Part shown: positions 11,801 to 20,300 of the stretch, piece after piece
Layout: every line of letters starts with the position of its first letter
How positions within the stretch are numbered: position 1 is the stretch's first letter
DNA from: Bodo saltans
Taxonomy: Eukaryota; Euglenozoa; Kinetoplastea; Eubodonida; Bodonidae
Length of the DNA: 64,000 nucleotides
NCBI GenBank assembly: GCA_001460835.1
Contig: CYKH01001941.1
Span: 1 to 64,000 of the forward strand
Direction: 5' to 3'
Made by a program: the position numbers and the translations under genes
Notes under the pieces: model-generated
The model's input: only the letters and a program-made list of their open reading frames with translations
Told to the model about the DNA's origin: nothing
Database searches by the model: none

Positions 11801-12328
11801 GTTTCGACGGTTGCTGTCATGGTGCAGATCAACTACGAGCCCACCATACGTGTGGGAAGCTTACACGTGGACATTCCGCTTGTGACGTATCCAAAGCACG
11901 CCGATCACATTGTGGTTGCGTATCTTACGAATGCCACACTACGCGGGAAGCGTGATTTTGTTGGTGAGGGCCAAGGAACAGGGTGCCGAGCGTCTATCGA
12001 GTCGTGCGCGACACACTCTACGAGAGATGTGTTCCACTTTATCAACTCGTTGGACCTCGACCTGCATCTTCACCCAGATCGCCCCAACCAGCAGCAAGCT
12101 TCAGCGACCCCCTCTCCTTCGTTGCGCCACGCCCCATGGAGAATAATCGACTGCACGTCAAGCTGCAGCACGTACGACGCCGACGGCAGTGGTGGCGGTG
12201 AGCTTGCGTTCCCAGTGGTTGCGGGAGGGGGCACAGGAGATGATGACAGCGTGGCCAAGGTTGACCGCTTACTAAAGTGCTTAAAGGATCGGTACCACTC
12301 CGAGGCCCATGCTTGCATCTGCGGGTGA
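5702..12328 (+). CDS. BLTP1/Csf1/Tweek-like bridge lipid-transfer protein, N-terminal part
   Basis: The start is ATG 5702 (MALFETGVF...), the in-frame ATG of the duplicated block. A membrane segment lies at about residues 8-30, followed by chorein-like beta-rich sequence. The block LSYGSWSNYSRAQLQ...FFPP near residues 575-600 matches the LxYGPWxxxQR...FFFPP signature I know from human BLTP1 (KIAA1109), Tweek and yeast Csf1, and the following FWHLRSEW...LFTALLADW block also aligns with BLTP1. These proteins form long hydrophobic troughs that move phospholipid between ER and other membranes. Low-complexity Gln, Gly and Ser/Pro loops interrupt the fold. Sense coding probably ends near 12130; the remaining codons to the stop at 12328 look like antisense of an inverted block. 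With the later pieces the protein totals about 4,900 residues, close to human BLTP1. Confidence 0.8.
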   Translation: MALFETGVFVAYLFALVFFLLCCAFSMLYSHRVLAKVVQWMLNSLVLPSGTRVTFSGVYLAPIGQRIFFQDLTLISRGGVSFTCVDGHISFNLRGYALWNSGYTTLRPYMCHAGLVGTNVEVFYDSVWRNAVVLDSADLAASLNEQSPRSPLGAKPPSSAGEGKRYITVKLLGGDPTQKPSTARLLFRSFFREKRSRAYETAAGSTVVSTDGMTLPVAIAHVRLRMAPSKLKVHLNGLAVSVFHNKGKYDSEVERVLRSVLPEEVRRAREQQQQQQQWGTASGGRGNNAAVPPRPGTAANTEDTVPLSTEELEVLREIQVASSQRLQSVMRFIGSIDFKLRASHVDLGALDALHPFFLQFTFDRADVSYALTASRNPEQDPHRHVVEGSFTQVDLRWVPSDLHAYSSSKKTPQQQLHQPTSAVDNTTSASHMDRLKQRAQMMFFGPSRRTGAGGSEDGPQDHHNTTEMLGGAESALPPGATTMTSRGTESNASSFAGVGGEATASRRQAGLLPSGESPASIAQQYGVLIDGAQLGSMHIVYYWDAPGLHFTSTERGALVPEELPRMGLDVELAVKKLSYGSWSNYSRAQLQAHFFPPLYDALVMSTLVLGKPRPYFGFETSVVFLEACTVHVPFKWRAPAPSPPFGIRDSGQLGHVDLTFDAGATYVFRPTQIHTNPDGQTSVPGTAQGKPPTSRTNIPAATTPTSSPSSTLIGIAESYFRARNVTIRTSLHAYVPEGPSSLLLEATDLQLHYDVLSPQFWHLRSEWNAIVQLHHTTMFYQAEHTSLFTALLADWNHVPYMYSGEPYRSAPLHNRDTAVHRFAPSLGLLEVFFQHGLDVYLNANPENVVLPNTDIASTEHNTYSIVSCDSGTISYSLPSEVYLVAQENENCQPYEVVLHNVKLSSSVPSSHPLTDFCAHHALRVGELSLTGSYVICTPDMSLEQHASRMPTNSTPSMPTLLNQLTMRVNINTIEGSFGFPTIQHLLSSFENLFGSTTIAVQPDEVFRWLHSTGSIPPGNRAAALLQFLQLSEPRGNGVELHVMVSVRDIEAVFAVEPVSNAAPAADGGPSPRPHASTPAAHGIVVMTHEVEFSVASQVSYFEIALTATPIKLKLGSRTQRLYHRATKGGRGASNVKSASHAALERQLSTPSSPRGGGGGGPYSDPLDYSRRSSLNETQFFFGDGSAVPPHYLHHAERSKGLHTPHRPAAGYQSSHHAGGGWCQMEDQYVCVGPITVARVSHVGPPPHRTKFHVVTEASIGSLSCHMSAETSMALAAIVLGAVQQSKAEDPVRKEAMEFAKAAAERSHEAAQLALLDARGGGGGGGSHTRTSSKSVSQDAMDRPYGVSPQLRPSGKPQGIRGHQYRCSIVFDIPDATQTAFERFLEDQHQSADDSVDLGVFCVAAGCDDVRLTMVFPDLGLCHVRLPEGVHMASSTLNDTNSNKRMSVKAPFVSVVLMVPKSATDLGAADAAGELVEVARVATCVCMRESISYPFDGQHGILGHFAQQVEFVKLCDYDHRVGLTLDSVFPRQNTTSAASAVRRNILAAQQQISAASYDTESVLQGQSSVASVVADDVIRTRRGARRLTAAELASIPVPNLSTSAFTAAVERFDQRQNANGTPRSAELSAETDDDSDGELHSLDEHDAASPGKFTQGSKVFWTCGSEHAGGAGGDAAADTTRTAMTLDDGLDNLTDLFSEPGSDANQSGSLEDAVVPPPVPASALRPVLEYYRCHRTFEVHRSHRTLSQYSHGAMLPQLRTTDGSQQRDFSNFHAHLPSIEFILHAEATAQTLSATSVGSPSRHASSSGHKQLPKADAHEHSAPQETPFSFSEDFNEFDASRGDVDGPPLAWANRMVDNNRRSRDGSTTTHYHLETPLAVELFATIEAVRTGLRAGQVLERAWNGAISKIDGALVRESAGVLGAAPERPQQGLDGKQQAKKKKQVSRSRKRNRLKQWSHTDQIVSICVPCIEAKWLSRAAVHDDVLVRPRDARTCTGVYTTTFAGRSLQLVAQKSAPSRRAALGRETIRYGLSVGVSTVAVMVQINYEPTIRVGSLHVDIPLVTYPKHADHIVVAYLTNATLRGKRDFVGEGQGTGCRASIESCATHSTRDVFHFINSLDLDLHLHPDRPNQQQASATPSPSLRHAPWRIIDCTSSCSTYDADGSGGGELAFPVVAGGGTGDDDSVAKVDRLLKCLKDRYHSEAHACICG

Positions 12329-13515
12329 ATCACATCGGCTGTCTGTGGACGGTAGGGAAGGCTCAGAGTCAACGATTTCACTGAGGTAAAGGTCGACCAT
12401 TGTCTTCCTCCTGCAGGGCATCTCCAGTCTGCGGCTTTGGCGGTCTTGTGCGCCGAGGCAGCGATGTCCTTCAGTACAAATTGAATGACCCGGTTTGAGT
12501 GGCGGTGCTTTACCGTTGAGGGCACCACGCTAGGCGCCGGGGACACTAAGTTTGGGCGGTGAGGCGTTTGATGGGGTGGCACGCCGTTATTCTGCGACGA
12601 GGGTAAGAGGTCTGCAAGATCTGCAGAGTAATGCACCACCAGAGACTCTCCGAATAGCGAGGAGCTTGATTTCAGAGAGACATTCGACGCAATGTGCGGG
12701 GGGCACGTTTTCTGATAAAACTTCTGACGTTGACGAGCTGCTTTCTTACACAGAATCATCAAAACGCGATTGGAGAACGACTTCCGGAACTCTTTCACCG
12801 ACGTCGGACGAGGCTCTTCTGGCGGAAACGCCGCTGTCATCGTGGTGGGGCAGTTTGTGTGTTCTTCTTGGGTCCGAGCAACTGCCATCCACTGCTTACC
12901 GGTCAGCTGCAAGAAATTGGTAGGATTCTGCAATATGGACACTTCTAAGCTCCGCAACGCCACAGAGACGGTGTACAGGATCACCGGTGGAGACGATGAC
13001 GACGAAAGGTTGCTCGCTGCAGAAGTGGAGCTCGCCGTCGTCGCGGAGGTGGCCCCAGGTGACGGCTGGGTGGAGGCCCTCCCTCGTGTTGGACGATACG
13101 CCTCACCGAAATGCAAAATGGTGGGGTAGATATCCAACCGCAGTTGCTGTAAGTCTGCAAGGATGTCCACTCGTTGAGGCGGCGGTGCGGCGTCGCGCTG
13201 GCCACGTGATGGCTTCACAATCCTCAAGTTGGCCGAGGGACGAACGACTTGCAGCACCGTCGGGCGGTCACTCTGCACCATCAAGCACGCACCGCTTCGA
13301 ACGACATCCACCAGTTCCACTCGAATGACATTCTGTACAGTGATAACGCCTTGGAGTTGCCAGAGGACACCTCGGGGAAGAACCGACTGAAATAATTTGG
13401 TGCTAGTGGACGGTCGTCGTGTCGTGTGCGACGAGGTTCGCTCCGCTACTTCTTCGTCATCATCGGAGCTCCCTGGTAACGATGTACGTTGAGCTGCCTC
13501 AAGAGTCCAGTGCAC
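12070..13515 (-). CDS. Inverted internal segment of the BLTP1-like gene
   Basis: An open minus-strand frame of 481 codons lies where the + strand has no ORF over about 123 codons. Its composition is like the flanking gene: beta-strand-like runs such as IRVELVDVV, LRLDIYPTIL and YVLQLDVQSIILHG, plus Ser/Pro/Thr loops. It ends in YVLQLDVQSIILHG just where the downstream + frame begins with MYVELPQESSARFHIP, a natural continuation. Plus-strand coding quality ends near 12130 and resumes near 13480, so about 1.35 kb (~450 codons) appears reverse-complemented relative to the rest of the gene. It is probably not an independent antisense gene, because all its neighbours read + and it has no termini of its own. 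The cause may be genomic inversion or a misoriented contig. Confidence 0.75.
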   Translation of the reverse strand: MHWTLEAAQRTSLPGSSDDDEEVAERTSSHTTRRPSTSTKLFQSVLPRGVLWQLQGVITVQNVIRVELVDVVRSGACLMVQSDRPTVLQVVRPSANLRIVKPSRGQRDAAPPPQRVDILADLQQLRLDIYPTILHFGEAYRPTRGRASTQPSPGATSATTASSTSAASNLSSSSSPPVILYTVSVALRSLEVSILQNPTNFLQLTGKQWMAVARTQEEHTNCPTTMTAAFPPEEPRPTSVKEFRKSFSNRVLMILCKKAARQRQKFYQKTCPPHIASNVSLKSSSSLFGESLVVHYSADLADLLPSSQNNGVPPHQTPHRPNLVSPAPSVVPSTVKHRHSNRVIQFVLKDIAASAHKTAKAADWRCPAGGRQWSTFTSVKSLTLSLPYRPQTADVIHPQMQAWASEWYRSFKHFSKRSTLATLSSSPVPPPATTGNASSPPPLPSASYVLQLDVQSIILHGAWRNEGEGVAEACCWLGRSG

Positions 13516-16500
13516 GATTCCATATCCCCAGAATTGTTGGCCTCGTCAAATCTGAAGGGCCTCGGCTGCTCCTCAAAGGCCTTGTAAAGCCCTCGACTCT
13601 AACCACCAAAGCCGGTGCCGCCGGTAGTTCTGTCATTGCATTCCCTGCCTTGTCCTGTGACCACGGAAAAGATTCTACCAAGGCAAGCACTTCCCTCCTC
13701 CTTGAAACATTCGAAGCCATCTTGGACCCGCACGTCACCAATCACATGCTTATGGCGTATGAGAAGGTGGTGACGGAGTTAGTTGGCATCGTCGCGAAGA
13801 GCACCGCTCGACACACGTTTCAGTCGACCAACGATGTCAGCGATGAGGATGAAGATCCCTATCACGAAGATCATCAACGTGCACCACTGCAGCTGGCGTC
13901 AACCGCTCCACGCAGCAGTGGTCGTCGCCTGGACAACCACGCGGTGATCCGTACCTTTCTCTTGCTATCGGTTCGAAACATCAGAGTCTCGCTCGTGACG
14001 AGCATGTCCGAGGCCCGCGTGATGTTCCAGCAACTTGACCTCTCACGTGAAGTGCATCACGCGCTGCGTCGGTCCGTGGTCCTTGGGCGGTGTACGGGTT
14101 TGCGTGTCGCATTGGTAGATCGTGATGATTACGATCAACACATGCAAGATCAGCAAGCCCATTCGTTCCATCCGAACACTCCGCTTGCCCATTCTGTGCT
14201 GGGCGGTAGTGGCGCCGCAGCAGCTGCGGGAGGTCCTCAACGCCGTATGCCAGGTGTCGTCGGTGCCCCAACCCCGTCGGTGAATTTCAGCGCCTCGTCC
14301 AACAGTACACTCAATCAACGCTTCGGCGGTTACATATGGGGGATGGTGGAGCTAAGCGTTCATTTCAAGGCTGAGTCCAAGGCAGCCAAGAAAGCACCCA
14401 GTACCAAGGGAGGGCAGGGCTCAGCTGATGCTGCTGCTGCTGGCCTTCACACCAGCACCGACTGGTCCGGGGACATTGAGGCGTCAGCCCTTGCCAGCGG
14501 GTTGGGCAGTGCAGGCCGAAAGTATTCCATCCCGCAGACAGTGAACGCTACTGACGGTCCCGCATCCGTGGGACTGAACACCGCCACTCTTATTCGATCG
14601 GACATCGCTCTCTCCTCTCGCTGGGGCGTTGAGTTTATCGCTCACAGCCCGCTGGTCATTTTACGCCCTGGGCTTCCGCAACACGTCACTGCAGCACTTC
14701 AGGAAGCCAATCATGCGACAGCGGAGATGCGAGCACAAGCGGCGCTAGACTCACGGCGCTTGCAAACAAAGCTGCAGGCGTCCAAGGCGTATAAAAAGAT
14801 CGTCGCGTTGAAGCAGCGCTGGAAAATGGAGAGGAAAGACTCTAGCGAAACTGTTGTTCTACCAACTGCTACTGTCACTCCACCACAAGCGGCGGTGGTA
14901 GAGGGCAAGAAAAAGCGCAACAACCGACACGCGACGCCCCTTGCGTCTACTGTTGCGTCACCAATAGAACAACCAGCGTCACATCAAGTTGCGACCGTCA
15001 AACGACTGATTGTGTCGGTCCAAGTCCGAAACTTTCTTGTTGTCGTGCCTTGTGGAGAGGCAGCATTCCGATCGGTGCTCGAGGGAAGGCCTGATATGTT
15101 TGAACAATCCCGCGTAGAGAAGGGAGACAAATTAGTGCGTCAGAGGTTCGTGCCAGTGATGGCACTTAAATTTCACATCCGCTCAACCGTGGTAAGCTGG
15201 ATGCGGGAGGAGCTGGACACCACCACCAGCGTGCCGCTGTATCAAGGCAGAGAACAGCAGTATTCTCACTTCGCAACTCCCATGTACCCCAACAGTGCTA
15301 CGTTGGGAAGCCGGCATGGCCGCCCACCCTCAGAAGCATCGTCAGGACTGTTTACCCCACGGCTAGGGTCCAACTCCGTAATCTCATCCAACGCGCTTCC
15401 TCAAGCACATCAGCTGACTATGCAATCTGAAGTCTCCACGAAAGGAACCATAAAGATCGAAGACTTAAACCTCTTCTTTACAGATGGAAGCCGCTTAGCA
15501 CCGTCCCACCTGCAGTCCAAAAACTTTTCGTTCAAAACTCTTGTGCTTGGCGGCGTGGGTACGCTGACGGAATCAGACCCAACAGTTCTGCAAAAAGAGC
15601 GCTACAGCAGCTTTGATCGAGCTCGAGTAGCAAAGATCACACTGCCATTCTCAACGCAGAAAGAACTACCCCCATCGATAGTGCTCGTGGCTGCTGAGAG
15701 CCCACCAAGGCGTGGTCGACAAATCGATCCATTACAAGTCCTTAGCGGCCCGGCGGTAGCCAACCACGGTGGCAGCCCTGCATTGAACAATGATGGGCCT
15801 GTGGACGTAGGTGCGTCGGAACACATCAATATCAATCTCAATATCAGTGGGCCTGAGTTGCATTGTACCTCAAGATGCACCGCGATGGTGAGTGAGCTGA
15901 TGGCGGACTTCACTCCAGACGCTATCCCCACCACAGGGGCTACGTCCTCCAGCGACGCGCCGCTCCATCAACATCCGTCGCTCTTCTCAGTTCCTCCATC
16001 AGCTGGTCCATCGGCACTAGCAGACACCGACAGCCCAACTGGAATGTTACTCAAAGCAACGGCAACACCGAAGATTCCCGTACGACGCACTGTGGACGCT
16101 CGTGGCATCTTAGAACCTGGAAAGATTACACTGTACACCCTTCAGCAGCAGCAACGAGGCGGGGCAATGAATAAAAGTTTCAGCAGGCCAACTCTCGGAA
16201 ATCGCCGGGGCGTGTCTTTCACGCTCTCATCCTCCCCGCCACCCCCCTCAGCCACTGCAGGAGCCGCGTTTGATGGACACGTCAATAACCAGCACCGCCC
16301 CAGTGCCACTGAGGCCATGAGCGTCCCACTTCCCTCCGCTGTGATGACCGTCCTAGCCGAGCGCGGCGGTCCGAGTGATCTTGCGGACTCTGCCACTATT
16401 CGCATTGCCGTCACCGCCAAGCGAATGGAGGTCGACCCAGCCATCGCTATTTTATGGCAGGAAGTGCAGCTATGGGTCAAGATTCATCAGCAAGATAGCA

Positions 16501-17318
16501 GAGACCGGGCGGAAAAGATTTACAAGCACGTGCTGGAGTTCGCCACCAACAGGGTCGCTAAGGGCCGAGAGCAACAAGGCACAATGGACGTTGAGACAGC
16601 CACGGTGCACTCTGCTTCTAGCGCGTCGAAGAAACGCCAAGGAACTGGCAATAACAGCAACGGAAAGGGAGGCGTCAAGAACTCCGCGGCACTTAACGCC
16701 ATTATGGACGCTGGCTTGCCCGTTCCCAGGGCGTTTGCGACTGCGTTGTGGTTCTTACGCGAGCAGCCCAACGTTGCCCAGTCAGCATCTGGGCGGTCAG
16801 TGGTGCCACCGACGTCGCCTGTGAGAGGCAAGAACGATTCCGTGGGCTCTGTAGGCAACCAGAGTTTCTTCGTTGATGCTGCGCACACAACACCCACCAC
16901 GCCAGGAGGAGGAGGGACAAGTGGCGTCGCACACACAACAAACACAAAAGCAAACAAGACGACCATTCACGTCAATTTGACAGGACTGCGGTTAGATTTG
17001 TCCACCATCAATACGTCCGAAAGCACAATGCGGCAAACGAACAGTCGCGTCCTCTCCGGCGGTCCTCACGATGCCCCGGTCAACATGGGAGGCGCAAGTG
17101 GGGCGACGAACACGTTTGCTGCATTGTTCACAGATCACGACGGTTCTCTCGATTTGGTGATACAACACCTGTCGATCCCTGCAGCGTCACATCATCAACC
17201 CTCCCTCATCATGCCGGCTCCCAACCGCTCCTTACCACTTGCCACCCCGCCAAAATGCCGGCTCCCAACCGCTCCTTACCACTTGCCACCCCGCCCACCG
17301 TGCTCGTCACGATCGTAG
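13419..17318 (+). CDS. BLTP1-like lipid-transfer protein, middle part
   Basis: An open frame of 1299 codons; reliable coding begins near 13480 (MYVELPQESSARFHIP), and the preceding codons are antisense of the inverted block. The sequence alternates beta-rich stretches (for example TFLLLSVRNIRVSLV and RLIVSVQVRNFLVVV) with disordered Ser/Pro/Gly loops, as in the trough of bridge-like lipid-transfer proteins. The tail after about 17250 is out of frame because of a 44-bp tandem duplication; the true continuation is the frame of the next entry. It is assigned to the same gene by contiguity, composition and total length rather than by a sharp motif. Confidence 0.7.
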   Translation: MSCATRFAPLLLRHHRSSLVTMYVELPQESSARFHIPRIVGLVKSEGPRLLLKGLVKPSTLTTKAGAAGSSVIAFPALSCDHGKDSTKASTSLLLETFEAILDPHVTNHMLMAYEKVVTELVGIVAKSTARHTFQSTNDVSDEDEDPYHEDHQRAPLQLASTAPRSSGRRLDNHAVIRTFLLLSVRNIRVSLVTSMSEARVMFQQLDLSREVHHALRRSVVLGRCTGLRVALVDRDDYDQHMQDQQAHSFHPNTPLAHSVLGGSGAAAAAGGPQRRMPGVVGAPTPSVNFSASSNSTLNQRFGGYIWGMVELSVHFKAESKAAKKAPSTKGGQGSADAAAAGLHTSTDWSGDIEASALASGLGSAGRKYSIPQTVNATDGPASVGLNTATLIRSDIALSSRWGVEFIAHSPLVILRPGLPQHVTAALQEANHATAEMRAQAALDSRRLQTKLQASKAYKKIVALKQRWKMERKDSSETVVLPTATVTPPQAAVVEGKKKRNNRHATPLASTVASPIEQPASHQVATVKRLIVSVQVRNFLVVVPCGEAAFRSVLEGRPDMFEQSRVEKGDKLVRQRFVPVMALKFHIRSTVVSWMREELDTTTSVPLYQGREQQYSHFATPMYPNSATLGSRHGRPPSEASSGLFTPRLGSNSVISSNALPQAHQLTMQSEVSTKGTIKIEDLNLFFTDGSRLAPSHLQSKNFSFKTLVLGGVGTLTESDPTVLQKERYSSFDRARVAKITLPFSTQKELPPSIVLVAAESPPRRGRQIDPLQVLSGPAVANHGGSPALNNDGPVDVGASEHININLNISGPELHCTSRCTAMVSELMADFTPDAIPTTGATSSSDAPLHQHPSLFSVPPSAGPSALADTDSPTGMLLKATATPKIPVRRTVDARGILEPGKITLYTLQQQQRGGAMNKSFSRPTLGNRRGVSFTLSSSPPPPSATAGAAFDGHVNNQHRPSATEAMSVPLPSAVMTVLAERGGPSDLADSATIRIAVTAKRMEVDPAIAILWQEVQLWVKIHQQDSRDRAEKIYKHVLEFATNRVAKGREQQGTMDVETATVHSASSASKKRQGTGNNSNGKGGVKNSAALNAIMDAGLPVPRAFATALWFLREQPNVAQSASGRSVVPPTSPVRGKNDSVGSVGNQSFFVDAAHTTPTTPGGGGTSGVAHTTNTKANKTTIHVNLTGLRLDLSTINTSESTMRQTNSRVLSGGPHDAPVNMGGASGATNTFAALFTDHDGSLDLVIQHLSIPAASHHQPSLIMPAPNRSLPLATPPKCRLPTAPYHLPPRPPCSSRS
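17211..17298 (+). repeat. 44-bp tandem duplication splitting the BLTP1-like ORF
   Basis: Copy 1 (17211-17254) and copy 2 (17255-17298) both begin ATGCCGGCTCCCAACC and are identical apart from the last bases (AAA versus CAC-type ends). A 44-bp shift (2 mod 3) moves the frame from that of 13419-17318 to that of 17255-20458, so the duplication alone explains the split. Confidence 0.93.
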
Positions 17319-20300
17319 CCAGGAGGCTGCGTTTTGAGTGTCAGAATAAAGTGGAAGTCAAATCTTTGGAAATGTTTCTGCCGCACATGATTGTCTCAGC
17401 GTCCATGCGCACAACTCCCACGGACCAGTTGGTTGCGTCAGAAATACCAACTAGAACTTCGGCGCCGCCACCACCACCACCACCACCACCGCCTACGCAA
17501 GGGTCTCAGCGTATGTTAGACGAGTCGGCAACCGGCAAGCAGTTCCAGAGCAAACGCGGCGCTAGGAGCAGCCTCCCGCCCCTGACACTTCCCCAACAAC
17601 CGCCGCCACCGCCGCATGTAGTCCGCACAACACCAGCGTCTGCCGCTGCACCTGCGGTCCAGGAAACAGATGTCATCTCCGTTACTGTTCACGTTCCGAG
17701 TGCAGCCGACGACGCCCAAGGGCACCAAAACGTTGGTGGAGTTCTTGGTGGCTTCCATCCTGGACCTCAGATGACACTACGTGCCCAACACTTGAATCAG
17801 ATCATTTTAGTAGCGACGCACTGGCAACAAAAGTGGAATGAGGCAAGAGAAGAAACAGTGCGTCTCTTTAAGTCCAGCGCGGTGAGGCGGCTGAAGAAGC
17901 TGACACGCAGTGCGTCGTCACCACCAAGGCGTCCAGCGAGGCAGCAAGACGGAGGGCACCACTCCCCACTACCAAAGAAGCCCTCACCAATCCTCTTCCG
18001 ACGTCGTGCAGCGTCCTCCACAATGCCGCCGAACCAGTCGGTGGTCAACGAGTCCATGGCACCCGACGCGCCGAGCAATCACCTCAACACGTTGCTGCGG
18101 TATCCGATTGCTGTTCGTCAGTGGGCAGTGTCGGTTGGCAGATCCACTTCATGGGTCGACCTTGGTGGGGGCAACAAACATGAGTTCAGCATCGGGACGC
18201 TCCGGTCCACCGGCCGTCACGTGGTGTATCACACCATGGAGTCTCTGCTAGATGGGTCCGTGCTGATGCAAGACAGCCGTATTCGTTCCGACGGCGTGCT
18301 GTCGGGTATGAACAGCATCGCCAAGATGTCATTGCGGGGGTTTCTCATACTACCTGCTGACGCCGCTGACTTGGAGATGAACAATGCTGTCAAACAATTT
18401 GAGTTGTCCTCCAAACTCACTAGTACGACAACAAGCAGTCACGACAGTACCATCAATAGTACGACGACTTCCGGCAGAGCCGCCTCACCGCGCACAGATG
18501 CTGCACTGTGTCCTCAGTCCTTCGATCAAATGTTGCGATCAACGGACGGCCGCACAAAGCGGCTGATCGTTTCCGTGGAAGACGTCAATGTGCACTTTAA
18601 GGAGCGCCAGATCAGAGACGTTGCACTGTTTAGTATTGACGTATTCCGCCTCGACGCGAAAGACGCGTTTGACAAGGCTGCCGTTGAAGAATCCGACCAG
18701 ATTCCAGCGACTGCTGGCGCCACGACAACACCCACACCCCAGCAAGCCAGTTCTCAGATGTCCGGCTTGACCCCTCGCCCATCCGGAGCGGTGCACGTCG
18801 ATCCTGCCACAGCTGTTCCTTCCTCCATCACTCATAGCAGTCCGTCACATGCAGCCGCTCTCATTTCGGTCGACTTAGAAAGGTGTTTGATGGGTATCAC
18901 ACCACAGACGTCTGCTGCGTTCTTAGGCCTTGGCGGTGAAGTCTCATCGTTGGTGTCGGATCAAAAGGCGATAGCCGCTGCGAACATTTTATTGCTCTCT
19001 GGTGGCAGAGGCCGGACATCTAGCGCAGTGGACGATGAATTTGGCTTGACGTCTGCCAATAATAGCTCCATCCGTCTCCTTGGCTCCGATGGTGGATCCT
19101 CGACTGTGAATTCTGTGACATTCCTTCCACCCCCTCGTGCTCCAACGTCGTCTACTCCTCCCCTCTTGTCAGACGCTCTCACACCACTCACTCGTCGCAT
19201 TACTTCCGGGCAAATGTCTGTAACGCTCAAATACTCCACCATCATGATCGGCTCTGTGATCGACGCTCGACACCTGCGGGGAGATGGCATTGCCGCTGGC
19301 GTGGATAACGTGCAGGACTGTATTGTGCTGCGTGTACCGGATATGGAAGTTGCGTTCGCGCAGGTTGTGCTTCCCCCACAGGCACATGTAAGTGACAACG
19401 AGGAGCCACCCACAGCGGAGCGAACCTCATCCTGGACGACAGCTGCTGGGTTCCGCCATGCAATTATCGGTGCGTGGGCCCTAGCACGGAAGTGGCGCCC
19501 AAAGCAGACGACAGGCGATGTGAGCAACTCCGCCGCAACACCTTCAGCTGCTTCCCAGAAAACAGACAACACTCCCACCCGAGAATTATTTGGAGACAAC
19601 ACATCGCCAGCATCCCCACAGTGCCTAGTAGGATCAGATACAGATCACGGAAAACATGCTCTTCAGCTAGCAGAGAAAGCTACCGTACGGAAGTTGTTGA
19701 TGCTGTCGATTGAGCAGGTGGAACTGACGCGACTTCACGCCAATGAACGCGTCGTGATTCTTGGATTCCGGGGTAAGAACGTGGTCGAGTTGTTTGCGGA
19801 GCAGCACCTTCACCTCCCCACCATGTCATCGCTCACTGCCTCATCGCTTCCTTCCCAGATTGTGACGCGGAGCAGCGGTAGTGGAAATGGCACAGTGCAT
19901 GTGAATGTGCCGTACTCCATCTTACTTCGACAGACTCACCCGTGGACCGGCAGCCCAAGATTCGAAGATTTCCAAGCAATGCTCGACGTGATTCGTACCT
20001 TTACGCACCCCCCGAATGTCGAGGCACTTCAAGACTTTGCTGCGTTGCGTAAGACAATGGAGTTCACCGGTGACACTCGCGGAGGTGGCACTAGTGGGGC
20101 GACTCATGCAGGGCACTTAACTGGCACAGCAGCACCACCACACAACACAACATCTTCAACTCTCCATCAACAGCAGAAAACTGTTGTGGCAGTGGACTAC
20201 GTGTTCCAGGCACTGGACGCGCGCAGAATGAAGTTTGCTCCGCAATTGCGCTTTGGACGCGATGTGTCTGTTAGTTTGGAGACCATCCTATCATGGCTAG

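Noticed and set aside
12552-13328. Several + strand ORFs of 84-123 codons
   Set aside because: They are antisense shadows of the 481-codon minus-strand frame and have no recognisable features.
12070-13515. Independent antisense gene on the minus strand
   Set aside because: Lacks its own plausible ends, its composition matches the flanking gene, and it fills the missing middle of that gene; better read as an inverted block.
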